From: an uncultured Eggerthellaceae bacterium | GTDB lineage: Bacteria > Actinomycetota > Coriobacteriia > Coriobacteriales > Eggerthellaceae | Direction of reading: 5' to 3' | DNA: 5,185 bases | NCBI GenBank assembly: GCA_958454405.1 | Contig: CAUEBO010000107.1 | Location: 1 to 5,185, forward strand | Part shown: positions 1 through 4,621 of the stretch, one piece after another | How the letters are laid out: the number at the start of each line of letters is the position of its first letter | Numbering within the stretch: the first letter of the stretch is position 1 | Notes under the pieces: generated by a model | The model's database searches: none | Seen by the model: the letters and a program-made list of their open reading frames with translations, nothing else | Told to the model about the DNA's origin: nothing | Translations under genes and position numbers: made by a program

Positions 1-652
1 GTGCCTGCATGCCGAGCACGGCGGCGGCAACAACTCCACGTTCACCACGCGCGTGCTGACGTCGGCCGACACGGATCCGTACTCCACCTACGCCGGCGCC
101 ATGGGATCGCTCAAGGGATCGAAGCACGGCGGCGCGAACCACAAGGTGCTCGCCATGCAGCAGGAGATCAAGGAGGGCGTGTCCGACTGGAGCAACGACG
201 ACGAAGTGGCCGCCTACCTGGCGAAGATCGTCAACAAGGAGGCCTACGACAAGACGGGCCTGGTCTACGGCATGGGCCACGCCGTGTACACGAAGTCCGA
301 TCCCCGCGCCATCATCTGCAAGCAGTTCGCCCAGAAGCTGGCGGTCGGCACCGAATACGAGGCCGAGTTCAACCTGCTTCAAGCCGTCGAGCGCCTGGCG
401 CCGGAGGTCATCCTGCGTGAAAAGGGCACGAGCAAGGACATGTGCGCGAACATCGACATGTACTCGGGCTTCGTGTACTCCATGATGGGCATTCCCGAAG
501 ACCTGTTCACGCCGCTGTTCGCCTGCGCCCGCATGCCAGGCTGGGCTGCGCACCGCTTCGAGGAGATCGTGTCCGGCAAGCGCATCATCCGCCCGGCGTA
601 CAAGTCCACGCGCGGCGGCAAGCGCGACTACGTGCCGATGAGCGAGCGGTAA
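1..652 (+). CDS. gltA: citrate synthase / 2-methylcitrate synthase, C-terminal part (5' end outside window)
   Basis: The reading frame enters the window open at base 2 and gives about 216 residues up to TAA at 650-652, so roughly the C-terminal half of a protein usually 380-450 residues long. The enzyme condenses acetyl-CoA (or propionyl-CoA in the methylcitrate type) with oxaloacetate in the cytoplasm. All three family hallmarks are visible: LHAEHGGGNNSTFTTR at the window edge (oxaloacetate-binding His), KHGGAN with the catalytic His codon at 125-127, GHAVYTKSDPRA with His at 278-280, and the catalytic Asp of NIDMYSG at 455-457. The C-terminal signature ACARMPGWAAH is also intact. The HAEHGGGNN form and NIDMYSG (rather than VDFYSG) suggest the anaerobe citrate/2-methylcitrate synthase subgroup. 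Citrate and methylcitrate preference cannot be separated from this part, so the symbol is tentative. Nothing looks broken. It converges with the toxin-antitoxin operon. Confidence 0.93.
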   Translation, partial: CLHAEHGGGNNSTFTTRVLTSADTDPYSTYAGAMGSLKGSKHGGANHKVLAMQQEIKEGVSDWSNDDEVAAYLAKIVNKEAYDKTGLVYGMGHAVYTKSDPRAIICKQFAQKLAVGTEYEAEFNLLQAVERLAPEVILREKGTSKDMCANIDMYSGFVYSMMGIPEDLFTPLFACARMPGWAAHRFEEIVSGKRIIRPAYKSTRGGKRDYVPMSER

Positions 653-681
653 GGGCCTTCGATCGAGTCGGATTCTGCATC

Positions 682-707
682 GGCGTGCCCGGAAATCCGG
701 GCACGCC
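682..707. terminator. strong hairpin after citrate synthase (no T tract)
   Basis: An 11-bp perfect inverted repeat (682-692 with 697-707, arm GGCGTGCCCGG) encloses the 4-base loop AAAT, 29 bases after the citrate synthase stop. Neither strand has a U-run after it, so it is not a canonical intrinsic terminator. It may protect mRNA 3' ends or attenuate converging transcripts. Confidence 0.4.
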
Positions 708-720
708 CGCGTTGATGGGG

Positions 721-747
721 GAAGGCCGGAGGCGGGGCGGTCTTTTG
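721..747 (+). terminator. candidate intrinsic terminator of citrate synthase
   Basis: AAGGCCG (722-728) can pair with CGGTCTT (738-744), with one G-U pair and a 9-base loop, and the stem runs into TTTT (743-746). It sits about 70 bases after the citrate synthase stop and just before the convergent SecB-like gene ends. The U-run is short, so the call is moderate. Confidence 0.35.
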
Positions 748-765
748 CGTGGGCGTGGGCCGCTT

Positions 766-1206
766 CTAATCTTCCACGACTTCCCCCGTTGCTTTGAGCG
801 ACGGGAGGTCGAAGGAGCCGAATGCACCATTTGCAGTGATCTGGGCTACGTACCCTTTCGCGATTGCGTACAGCTCGTTCACTCCGTCGGTAAGCACGTG
901 GATCCTCGCTTGGTCTTCATCGATTTCGAGTTCGTTGCTCACCCCGAACGACCCTTTCAAAGTGATGCTGCATTTGTAGTACGACGATCCGTCGCTTGGA
1001 GCCGCGTTCACGATAAGCGTGAGCGGATAGTAGGTAGATCCGTCCTGGCCGTCGATGGGATCTCCGCACGACGTTTCGACCTTCATCGTTGCCGTTCCCG
1101 TGTTCTTTCCATCCTCCCCAATTTGCTCAAGGTGAAAACTGACGAGGGTGTGGTGGGCCAAGGTTATCTCTTGTTTGTCGAAGCGCTGTACGAAGGTTTT
1201 TGCCAC
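766..1206 (-). CDS. SecB-like chaperone, third gene of a toxin-antitoxin-chaperone module
   Basis: This small acidic protein has 146 residues from GTG 1206, or 153 from ATG 1227. I prefer GTG because GGAAGGA (1220-1214) lies 7 bases before it, whereas ATG 1227 has only a GAGG 12 bases away and overlaps the antitoxin by 17 bases. SecB-like features are a short N-terminal strand (TFVQRF), alternating strands around YYPLTLIVNA and YYKCSITLKGSFGV, and a C-terminal helix plus strand, NELYAIAKGYVAQITANG then FGSFDLPSL. The last part matches the SecB pattern N-(L/I)-(F/Y)-x-x-A-(4)-(I/V)-x-x-x-G-x-F-x-x-x-x-LP. SecB proteins are cytosolic holding chaperones acting as tetramers. General SecB is normally absent from monoderm bacteria, so a solitary SecB-like gene behind higBA points to the TAC role of folding and protecting the antitoxin, as Rv1957 does. 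No structure-based test was possible; a divergent unrelated beta-rich protein remains the alternative. Confidence 0.68.
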   Translation of the reverse strand: MAKTFVQRFDKQEITLAHHTLVSFHLEQIGEDGKNTGTATMKVETSCGDPIDGQDGSTYYPLTLIVNAAPSDGSSYYKCSITLKGSFGVSNELEIDEDQARIHVLTDGVNELYAIAKGYVAQITANGAFGSFDLPSLKATGEVVED

Positions 1207-1210
1207 GATG

Positions 1211-1594
1211 TTATCCTTCCCTGGCATCGCAGAGCGTCACCTCTGTTGCCGCAAGCTGCCGTCTGTTCTTGAGTGTTTCGAATTCGATGACGGAGCACCC
1301 GTGGCTCGGTTTCGGCTCGCATTCAGGGTTCTTGAAGCCCGTCCCCATATCCATACCGAGTGCGATTTCAAGGCGAGCGAGGGTTTTGAGGGTCATACTC
1401 TGCTCTCCGCTCAATATGCGCGAGATGCGAGCGGGTTTGACTCCCATAAGCTTCGCAAGATCCTTCTTTTTCAGTCCCAGCTCTTTCATTCTCTTGTACA
1501 CGGAAGCCGATACTTCCATCGCATGATCCCATGCGAGATCATCGGGTCCGAGCTTTTCTTCCAGAAGCCATGTAAGGCTATCGTTCCTCGTCAT
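1211..1594 (-). CDS. higA: HigA-like Xre-family antitoxin with C-terminal extension
   Basis: This is a 127-residue DNA-binding antitoxin, expected to bind and block the upstream-encoded toxin and to repress the operon. Start: ATG 1594 is preceded by AGGAG (1606-1602) at 7 bases and overlaps the toxin stop as ATGA, a typical translational-coupling join; the longer frame from ATG 1615 has no such signal. Residues about 30-84 form an Xre/Cro helix-turn-helix: SASVYKRMKELGLKKKDLAKLMGV, then the recognition-helix region KPARISRILSGEQSMTLKTL, ending LARLEIALGM. The N-terminal 29 residues (LTWLLEEKLGPDD) resemble the linker seen in HigA/Xre antitoxins of RelE-type toxins. Residues 85-127 follow the HTH and are not part of it; this tail is polar with hydrophobic spots (F87, V102-I103, F105, L108), as expected for a chaperone-addiction (ChAD) segment. 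The next gene follows within 4 bases or overlaps. HTH and pairing are confident; the ChAD role is inferred. Confidence 0.85.
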   Translation of the reverse strand: MTRNDSLTWLLEEKLGPDDLAWDHAMEVSASVYKRMKELGLKKKDLAKLMGVKPARISRILSGEQSMTLKTLARLEIALGMDMGTGFKNPECEPKPSHGCSVIEFETLKNRRQLAATEVTLCDAREG

Positions 1595-2001
1595 GATGAT
1601 TCTCCTATCATGCACGTTCGAGCTGCCTCCGCTAGCACATGAGCCTTTTCAATAATAGAAGGCGGTATCTTCCCGTCTTTCCCCTGATGTCCGTCGAAAT
1701 CGAACAGGTATATAGGCTCAACGCCGTCGTGAAGGTAGGTCATGACGCGAATGGTTTTTCCCGGTACGCGCAACTCGAACACCGATAGTCTCGCAGTGAT
1801 CGGTTTCAATGTCTTCGAAGACCGGGCCCATCCTATTCCGTTCCTTGCAACCTTCTCGGCAGCTCTTGCTATCAGAACGGCGCGTTGGCGCTTTTTCGGG
1901 TCGTCTGCCAGATCGTCCATAAACGAAGGTCTTCCGCTTGACGACAGCACGTTCATGGATGCTTCCGCGGATAAGGTGAAGGATACTATCTCATAGCCCA
2001 C
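1591..2001 (-). CDS. higB: HigB-like toxin, RelE/ParE superfamily (phage Gp49-like)
   Basis: This protein of about 136 residues is first in the operon. Toxins of this family are ribosome-dependent mRNA endonucleases that halt translation. The Gp49-like layout is visible: first strand GYEIVSF, a helical region GRPSFMDDLADDPKKRQRAVLIARAAEKVARNG, then LSVFELRVPGKTIRVMTYLHDG, which matches the family's (L/F)xELR...(Y/I)R(V/I) core, then PIYLFDFDG and a C-terminal helix IPPSIIEKAHVLAEA, like the 'TPxxxIxxA' end of HigB proteins. Start: GTG 2001 has AGAGAGG (2016-2010) 8 bases upstream; GTG 2007 in the same frame would put that site only 2 bases away. The strand after the core reads FDFDGHQGKDGK rather than the usual GFxKKTxK, so the catalytic basic set may be divergent. 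Toxin-first order is the higBA arrangement. Base composition is lower in GC than the neighbouring housekeeping genes. Confidence 0.8.
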   Translation of the reverse strand: MGYEIVSFTLSAEASMNVLSSSGRPSFMDDLADDPKKRQRAVLIARAAEKVARNGIGWARSSKTLKPITARLSVFELRVPGKTIRVMTYLHDGVEPIYLFDFDGHQGKDGKIPPSIIEKAHVLAEAARTCMIGESS

Positions 2002-2014
2002 GAACACATCCTCT

Positions 2015-2164
2015 CTATAATATATTTACCTTTAAGTAAAGTAAATGCTCTGCGACAAATCTCTTTCCAAGGGCATTGCAGGCGGTTTCCCCCATGAGGT
2101 TCGCTGCTGTCGCATGTCTTGACAAGCCACCTTGAGCTTGCGAAGTGTGGCAACTCTTTGCCAT
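2015..2164 (-). CDS. possible 49-codon leader ORF upstream of the toxin (unrecognised)
   Basis: An ATG at 2164 opens 49 codons to TAG at 2015-2017, ending 13 bases before the toxin's GTG. It begins only about 10 bases after the extended -10 at 2175-2183, so it would be leaderless or nearly so, and it has no Shine-Dalgarno. The product begins MAKSCHTSQAQGG and ends HLLYLKVNIL; it is Cys/His-containing and matches no family I recognise. It could be a leader peptide, a gene remnant or chance. The stretch 2015-2225 otherwise holds only regulatory signals. Confidence 0.2.
   Translation of the reverse strand: MAKSCHTSQAQGGLSRHATAANLMGETACNALGKRFVAEHLLYLKVNIL
2017..2045 (-). promoter_or_regulatory. 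candidate proximal promoter and operator of the TAC operon
   Basis: On the minus strand TTTACT (2045-2040) is 17 bases from TATTAT (2022-2017), a fair -35/-10 pair. Between and overlapping them lies an inverted repeat TTTAC (2025-2029) / GTAAA (2036-2040), with GTAAA repeated at 2041-2045. This is a plausible antitoxin operator. Transcription from this -10 would begin near 2010 and lose the toxin's Shine-Dalgarno, which argues against it as the main toxin promoter. Confidence 0.35.
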
Positions 2165-2174
2165 ATGATGAGAG

Positions 2175-2183
2175 ATTATACCA
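2175..2183 (-). promoter_or_regulatory. extended -10 promoter of the TAC operon
   Basis: The minus strand reads TGGTATAAT, a perfect -10 (2180-2175) with the TGn extension (2183-2181). No good -35 is present at 16-18 bases, as is common for extended -10 promoters. Predicted start is near 2168, giving a leader of about 165 bases that includes the toxin's ribosome binding site. It faces the toxin gene and lies downstream of the tRNA-Ser terminator. Confidence 0.5.
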
Positions 2184-2197
2184 TAAAACAAACGTTC

Positions 2198-2217
2198 GTA
2201 TTGAATCGAATCAATAC
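2198..2217. promoter_or_regulatory. 20-bp near-perfect palindrome, candidate operator
   Basis: GTATTGA (2198-2204) and TCAATAC (2211-2217) are perfect inverted arms around a TCGA centre; only the central A/A pair (2205, 2210) breaks the symmetry. It sits 14 bases upstream of the extended -10 on the minus strand, covering the -35 zone, where a dimeric HTH repressor would bind. The local GC content is about 30%. The HigA-like antitoxin is the obvious candidate binder, but this is inference. Confidence 0.45.
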
Positions 2218-2240
2218 AAAGTAAAAGCCCTCTGCGGGCT
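2216..2240 (-). terminator. intrinsic terminator of tRNA-Ser(UGA)
   Basis: On the minus strand AGCCC (2240-2236) pairs with GGGCT (2230-2226) across the loop GCAGA and is followed by a T-rich run TTTTACTTTG. It lies 9 bases after the encoded CCA of tRNA-Ser and separates that gene from the toxin operon downstream. Confidence 0.65.
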
Positions 2241-2249
2241 GGAATTGTA

Positions 2250-2337
2250 TGGCGGAGGAAGTAGGATTCGAACCCACGGTACCTTGCGGCACAACAGTTT
2301 TCAAGACTGCCGCCTTCGACCACTCGGCCATTCCTCC
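2250..2337 (-). tRNA. tRNA-Ser (anticodon UGA)
   Basis: A complete class II tRNA gene of 88 bases including CCA, read on the minus strand. The acceptor stem GGAGGAA (2337-2331) pairs with TTCCTCC (2260-2254), with discriminator G and encoded CCA (2252-2250). The anticodon stem GCAGT/ACTGT holds loop CTTGAAA with anticodon TGA at 2303-2301, which decodes UCA. A long variable arm (GTGCC GCAA GGTAC) identifies serine, and the T arm GTGGG-TTCGAAT-CCTAC is canonical. A terminator follows. tadA starts divergently 54 bases away. Confidence 0.97.
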
Positions 2338-2373
2338 GCTTGCGGTTTTCGCGTCTTGGTGCCGAACGCAAGC
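2338..2373. repeat. inverted repeat between divergent tRNA-Ser and tadA
   Basis: GCTTGCG (2338-2344) and CGCAAGC (2367-2373) are perfect 7-bp inverted arms. After a small GTT bulge the stem can extend by TTCG (2348-2351) with CGAA (2363-2366). It lies in the predicted 5' leader of the tRNA transcript, so it could form a precursor hairpin next to the RNase P site, or act as a DNA operator. Confidence 0.4.
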
Positions 2374-2375
2374 AA

Positions 2376-2390
2376 AGGATACCATATAAT
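2376..2390. promoter_or_regulatory. back-to-back -10 elements for tRNA-Ser (-) and tadA (+)
   Basis: The plus strand has TATAAT at 2385-2390, whose predicted start point near 2397 falls on the second tadA ATG. The minus strand has the extended -10 TGGTATCCT at 2384-2376, which would start the tRNA-Ser transcript near 2369, about 32 bases ahead of its 5' end. Neither has a convincing -35. The two elements abut, so the two transcripts may compete for polymerase. Confidence 0.4.
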
Positions 2391-2900
2391 ATGAGCATGA
2401 CCGACGAAGACTACATGCGCATGGCCCTGGACGAAGCGCGCCGGGCGGAAGCGCTCGACGAGGTTCCCATCGGCGCCGTCGTGGTGTACGAGCCCATCGA
2501 TCCCGCCACGCGCAAGCCGCTGGCCGAACCGCGCATCGTCGCCCGGGCGTGCAACCTCCGCGAGACGACGCAGGATCCCGCCGGCCATGCGGAATTCCTC
2601 GCGCTCAAGCAGGCGTCCGAGCAGCTGGGCGTCTGGCGGCTCTCGGGCTGCACCGTGTACGTGACGCTCGAGCCGTGCGTCATGTGCGCGGGGCTCATGC
2701 ACCAAGCGCGCGTGGACCGGTGCGTGTACGGAGCGCCCGATCCGAAGGCGGGCGCGCTCGGCACGCTGTACGCAGTCAACGAGGACGACCGGCTCAACCA
2801 CACCTTTGAAGCCGTGCCCGGCGTGCTTGCCGACGAATGCGCGGCCCTGCTGCGCTCGTTTTTCGCGGCGAAACGGAAGAAGCGGACGGAACAGGCATGA
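2391..2900 (+). CDS. tadA: tRNA-specific adenosine deaminase (A34 to inosine)
   Basis: This 169-residue cytosolic enzyme deaminates adenosine 34 of tRNA-Arg(ACG) to inosine, allowing one tRNA to read CGU, CGC and CGA. Zinc-deaminase motifs are intact: AGHAEFLAL with zinc ligand H66 and proton-shuttle E68, and LEPCVMCAGLMHQAR with C96 and C99. The start-proximal helix MRMALDEARRAEALDEVPIGAVVV and C-terminal basic tail KRKKR also fit. Between VVV and RIVARACN lies an insertion of about 13 residues (EPIDPATRKPLAE) compared with the E. coli form. The start is uncertain by two codons: ATG 2391 has AAAGGA at 11 bases, while ATG 2397 begins just where a -10 at 2385-2390 would start the mRNA, i.e. 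leaderless. The 3' end overlaps ispE by 4 bases (ATGA). Cytidine or guanine deaminase is the alternative, made unlikely by the TadA-like C-terminus and length. Confidence 0.93.
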   Translation: MSMTDEDYMRMALDEARRAEALDEVPIGAVVVYEPIDPATRKPLAEPRIVARACNLRETTQDPAGHAEFLALKQASEQLGVWRLSGCTVYVTLEPCVMCAGLMHQARVDRCVYGAPDPKAGALGTLYAVNEDDRLNHTFEAVPGVLADECAALLRSFFAAKRKKRTEQA

Positions 2901-3907
2901 TGCAATCGAACGATCAGGAACGGATGGCGAAGCGCGACGGGCGTCCCGTCGACATGATCGCCGCGGCGCGCGAGGCCCAGCGGGCGACGGCCCCCTTTGG
3001 GGAATCCGGCGGCATCAGGCTCATCGCGCCTGCGAAAGTGAACCTGTTCCTGGATATCGGGCAGCGGCGGCCTGACGGCTACCACGAAGCCGTCAGCATC
3101 ATGCATGCGCTCACGCTCCGCGACGTGCTGCACATGAAGCTTGCACCGAATCCCGGCGCGGGACTGGCTGTCGATCTTTCGTGCCGCGCCTGCGAAGGGC
3201 TGGCGCCGCTGGACGTGCCGCCCGAGAGCAACATCGTGAGCAAGGCCTTGCGCGCCCTGGCTGAGCGGGTCGGGCGCGACGCCGACGAGACCCTGTCCGT
3301 GCGCCTGGAGAAGCACATCCCCTCCGAGGCCGGCTTGGGCGGCGGATCGTCCGACGCGGCCGCCGCTCTGGTGGGAGCCGCGCGGCTCTGGGGCCTTGCG
3401 CCCGACGATCCGCGCATCGAGGAAGTTGCCCGCGGCCTGGGCGCCGACGTGGCGTTCTTCCTGCATGGCGGATGCGCGTGCTTCGACGGCGTGGGCGATG
3501 CGTTCGTGCGCGAGCTGGAGCCCATGGGCACGTTCGTCGCGCTGGTCAAGCCCGGCGAGGGCGTGTCCACCGCCGAGGCGTACCGCGCGTTCGACGCGCG
3601 CCCCGAGCGCATTGCGGAAGTCGACCGTGACGCGGCGCTTGCCGCTCGGCGGGCGTGCGACGTGCCGCTGCGCAACAACTTGGCCGGCGCATCCGAATCG
3701 CTGCTTCCGGTGCTTGCCGAGGTGCGCGCGTGGATGGAGGCGCAGGACGGCGTGGACCGTGCGCTCATGTCGGGCAGCGGGTCGGCCGTGTTCGCCCCCT
3801 GCGACTCGTTCCAGGCGGCCAGCAGGATTGCGGCCGAGGCGCAGGCGCGCGGATGGTGGGCGCGCGCGACGACGTTCGGGCCCGTGCGGGCGGCCATCGT
3901 GTCGTAA
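2897..3907 (+). CDS. ispE: 4-diphosphocytidyl-2-C-methyl-D-erythritol kinase
   Basis: A GHMP-family kinase that phosphorylates the 2-hydroxyl of CDP-methylerythritol with ATP in the non-mevalonate (MEP) isoprenoid pathway. From ATG 2897 it has 336 residues. Motifs: APAKVNLFLDIG (catalytic-region K47) with RPDGYHE just after; the GHMP phosphate loop SEAGLGGGSSDAAAAL (about 143-158); LGADVAFFL with catalytic D184; a late RNNLAGASE motif; and the C-terminal MSGSGSAVFA loop (291-300). The chosen start overlaps the tadA stop as ATGA, implying translational coupling; no strong Shine-Dalgarno precedes it. This leaves about 40 residues before the first conserved strand, longer than the roughly 5 seen in many IspE proteins; in-frame ATGs at 2924 and 2954 would shorten it. 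Nothing is broken. tadA and ispE share no pathway; the pairing looks like operon convenience. Confidence 0.95.
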   Translation: MMQSNDQERMAKRDGRPVDMIAAAREAQRATAPFGESGGIRLIAPAKVNLFLDIGQRRPDGYHEAVSIMHALTLRDVLHMKLAPNPGAGLAVDLSCRACEGLAPLDVPPESNIVSKALRALAERVGRDADETLSVRLEKHIPSEAGLGGGSSDAAAALVGAARLWGLAPDDPRIEEVARGLGADVAFFLHGGCACFDGVGDAFVRELEPMGTFVALVKPGEGVSTAEAYRAFDARPERIAEVDRDAALAARRACDVPLRNNLAGASESLLPVLAEVRAWMEAQDGVDRALMSGSGSAVFAPCDSFQAASRIAAEAQARGWWARATTFGPVRAAIVS

Positions 3908-3953
3908 GGCGTCTCGTCGAAGCTCGCCGGGCCGTGCGGGTTTTGTCGGTCGC

Positions 3954-3970
3954 ATGACGAAGGGCGTCAT
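3954..3970. promoter_or_regulatory. inverted repeat upstream of lemA
   Basis: ATGACG (3954-3959) and CGTCAT (3965-3970) are perfect inverted arms around AAGGG. The repeat ends 14 bases before the lemA extended -10, overlapping the expected -35 zone, so it may be a regulator site for the lemA operon. It could also be a weak hairpin after ispE; there is no T tract. Confidence 0.3.
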
Positions 3971-3984
3971 CGCGGCGCCCGCGA

Positions 3985-3993
3985 TGGTAAAAT
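3985..3993 (+). promoter_or_regulatory. extended -10 promoter of the lemA operon
   Basis: TGGTAAAAT combines a TGn extension with TAAAAT (3988-3993). The predicted start is near 4000, leaving a leader of about 22 bases that contains the lemA ribosome binding site. The hexamer 17 bases upstream (CGTCAT) is a poor -35. The 114-base gap after ispE shows no clear intrinsic terminator, so read-through from ispE is possible. Confidence 0.5.
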
Positions 3994-4021
3994 GTGATCC
4001 ACGCTATGGCAAAGGAGAGCT

Positions 4022-4576
4022 ATGGACATCGCAATCATCGTCATCCTGGTTATCGTCGTCGTGCTGGTCGTCGCCGTCGTCGCGCTGTACAACAACCTGG
4101 TCAAGCTGCGCAACATGGTGGACAACGCTTGGGCGCAGATCGACGTCCAGCTGCAGCGGCGCCTGGACCTCATCCCGAACCTCGTGGAAACGGTCAAAGG
4201 ATACGCCACGCACGAGCGCGGCACGTTGGACGAGGTAACGCAGGCCCGGTCGGCTGTGATGAGCGCGGCAACGCCGGAAGGCAAGATGGAGGCCGACGGC
4301 ATCCTGACGGGCGCGCTCAAGAGCCTGTTCGCCGTGGCGGAAGCGTACCCCGACCTCAAGGCGAACGTGAACTTCCAGCAGCTGCAGGCCGAGCTGTCAG
4401 GCACCGAAGACAAGATCAGCTACATGCGCCAGAGCTACAACGACACCGTCATGAAGTACAACACCGCGATCCAGACGTTCCCTGCGGTCCTGCTCGCGGG
4501 GATGATGGGCTTCTCGAAGCGCGACAGCTTCGACGCGGTTGCCGGATCGGACGCGGCTCCCAAGGTGCAGTTCTAG
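4022..4576 (+). CDS. lemA: LemA family membrane-anchored protein
   Basis: A 184-residue LemA family protein: one N-terminal membrane helix (residues about 3-22, IAIIVILVIVVVLVVAVVAL) followed by a long helical bundle. The family core is clear: YNNLVKLRNMVDNAWAQIDVQLQRRLDLIPNLVETVKGYATHE, then the middle NFQQLQAELSGTEDKISYMRQSYNDTVMKYNTAIQTFP and the ending GFSKRDSF. LemA proteins place a short or no tail on one side of the membrane and the bundle on the other. Their biochemical role is not established, and they often sit beside small membrane or TPM/M48-type proteins. Start: ATG 4022 has AAAGGAG (4011-4017) 4 bases upstream. The length is typical. It is followed 45 bases later by a small membrane protein gene, probably co-transcribed. 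Confidence 0.95.
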   Translation: MDIAIIVILVIVVVLVVAVVALYNNLVKLRNMVDNAWAQIDVQLQRRLDLIPNLVETVKGYATHERGTLDEVTQARSAVMSAATPEGKMEADGILTGALKSLFAVAEAYPDLKANVNFQQLQAELSGTEDKISYMRQSYNDTVMKYNTAIQTFPAVLLAGMMGFSKRDSFDAVAGSDAAPKVQF

Positions 4577-4621
4577 CCGTATCGTCGTTACGCGCCGCGC
4601 GCGCAGGAAGGAGAGTCGCCG

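Noticed and set aside
653..765. Possible attachment-site copy of the tRNA-Ser 3' end (GGAGGCGG-like bases)
   Set aside because: The similarity to GGCGGAGG is too short and out of order; no direct repeat of the tRNA 3' end could be found.
442..1642. Plus-strand ORFs across the TAC region (442-1272, 1148-1642, 1200-1526)
   Set aside because: They lie opposite the three recognisable minus-strand genes, lack ribosome binding sites and show no family features.
2119..2124. Perfect TTGACA on the plus strand as a -35
   Set aside because: The base run 16-18 positions downstream (around GAAGTG) has no -10, and no plus-strand gene starts nearby before the tRNA.
2119..2394. Plus-strand ORF containing GGGSRIRTHGTLRH
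   Set aside because: It is the antisense of tRNA-Ser(UGA); this peptide is a well-known artefact of translating serine tRNA genes.
2411..3970. 519-codon minus-strand ORF opposite tadA and ispE
   Set aside because: It is a high-GC shadow ORF: Arg/Ala/His-rich, no family motifs, and it opposes two clear housekeeping genes.
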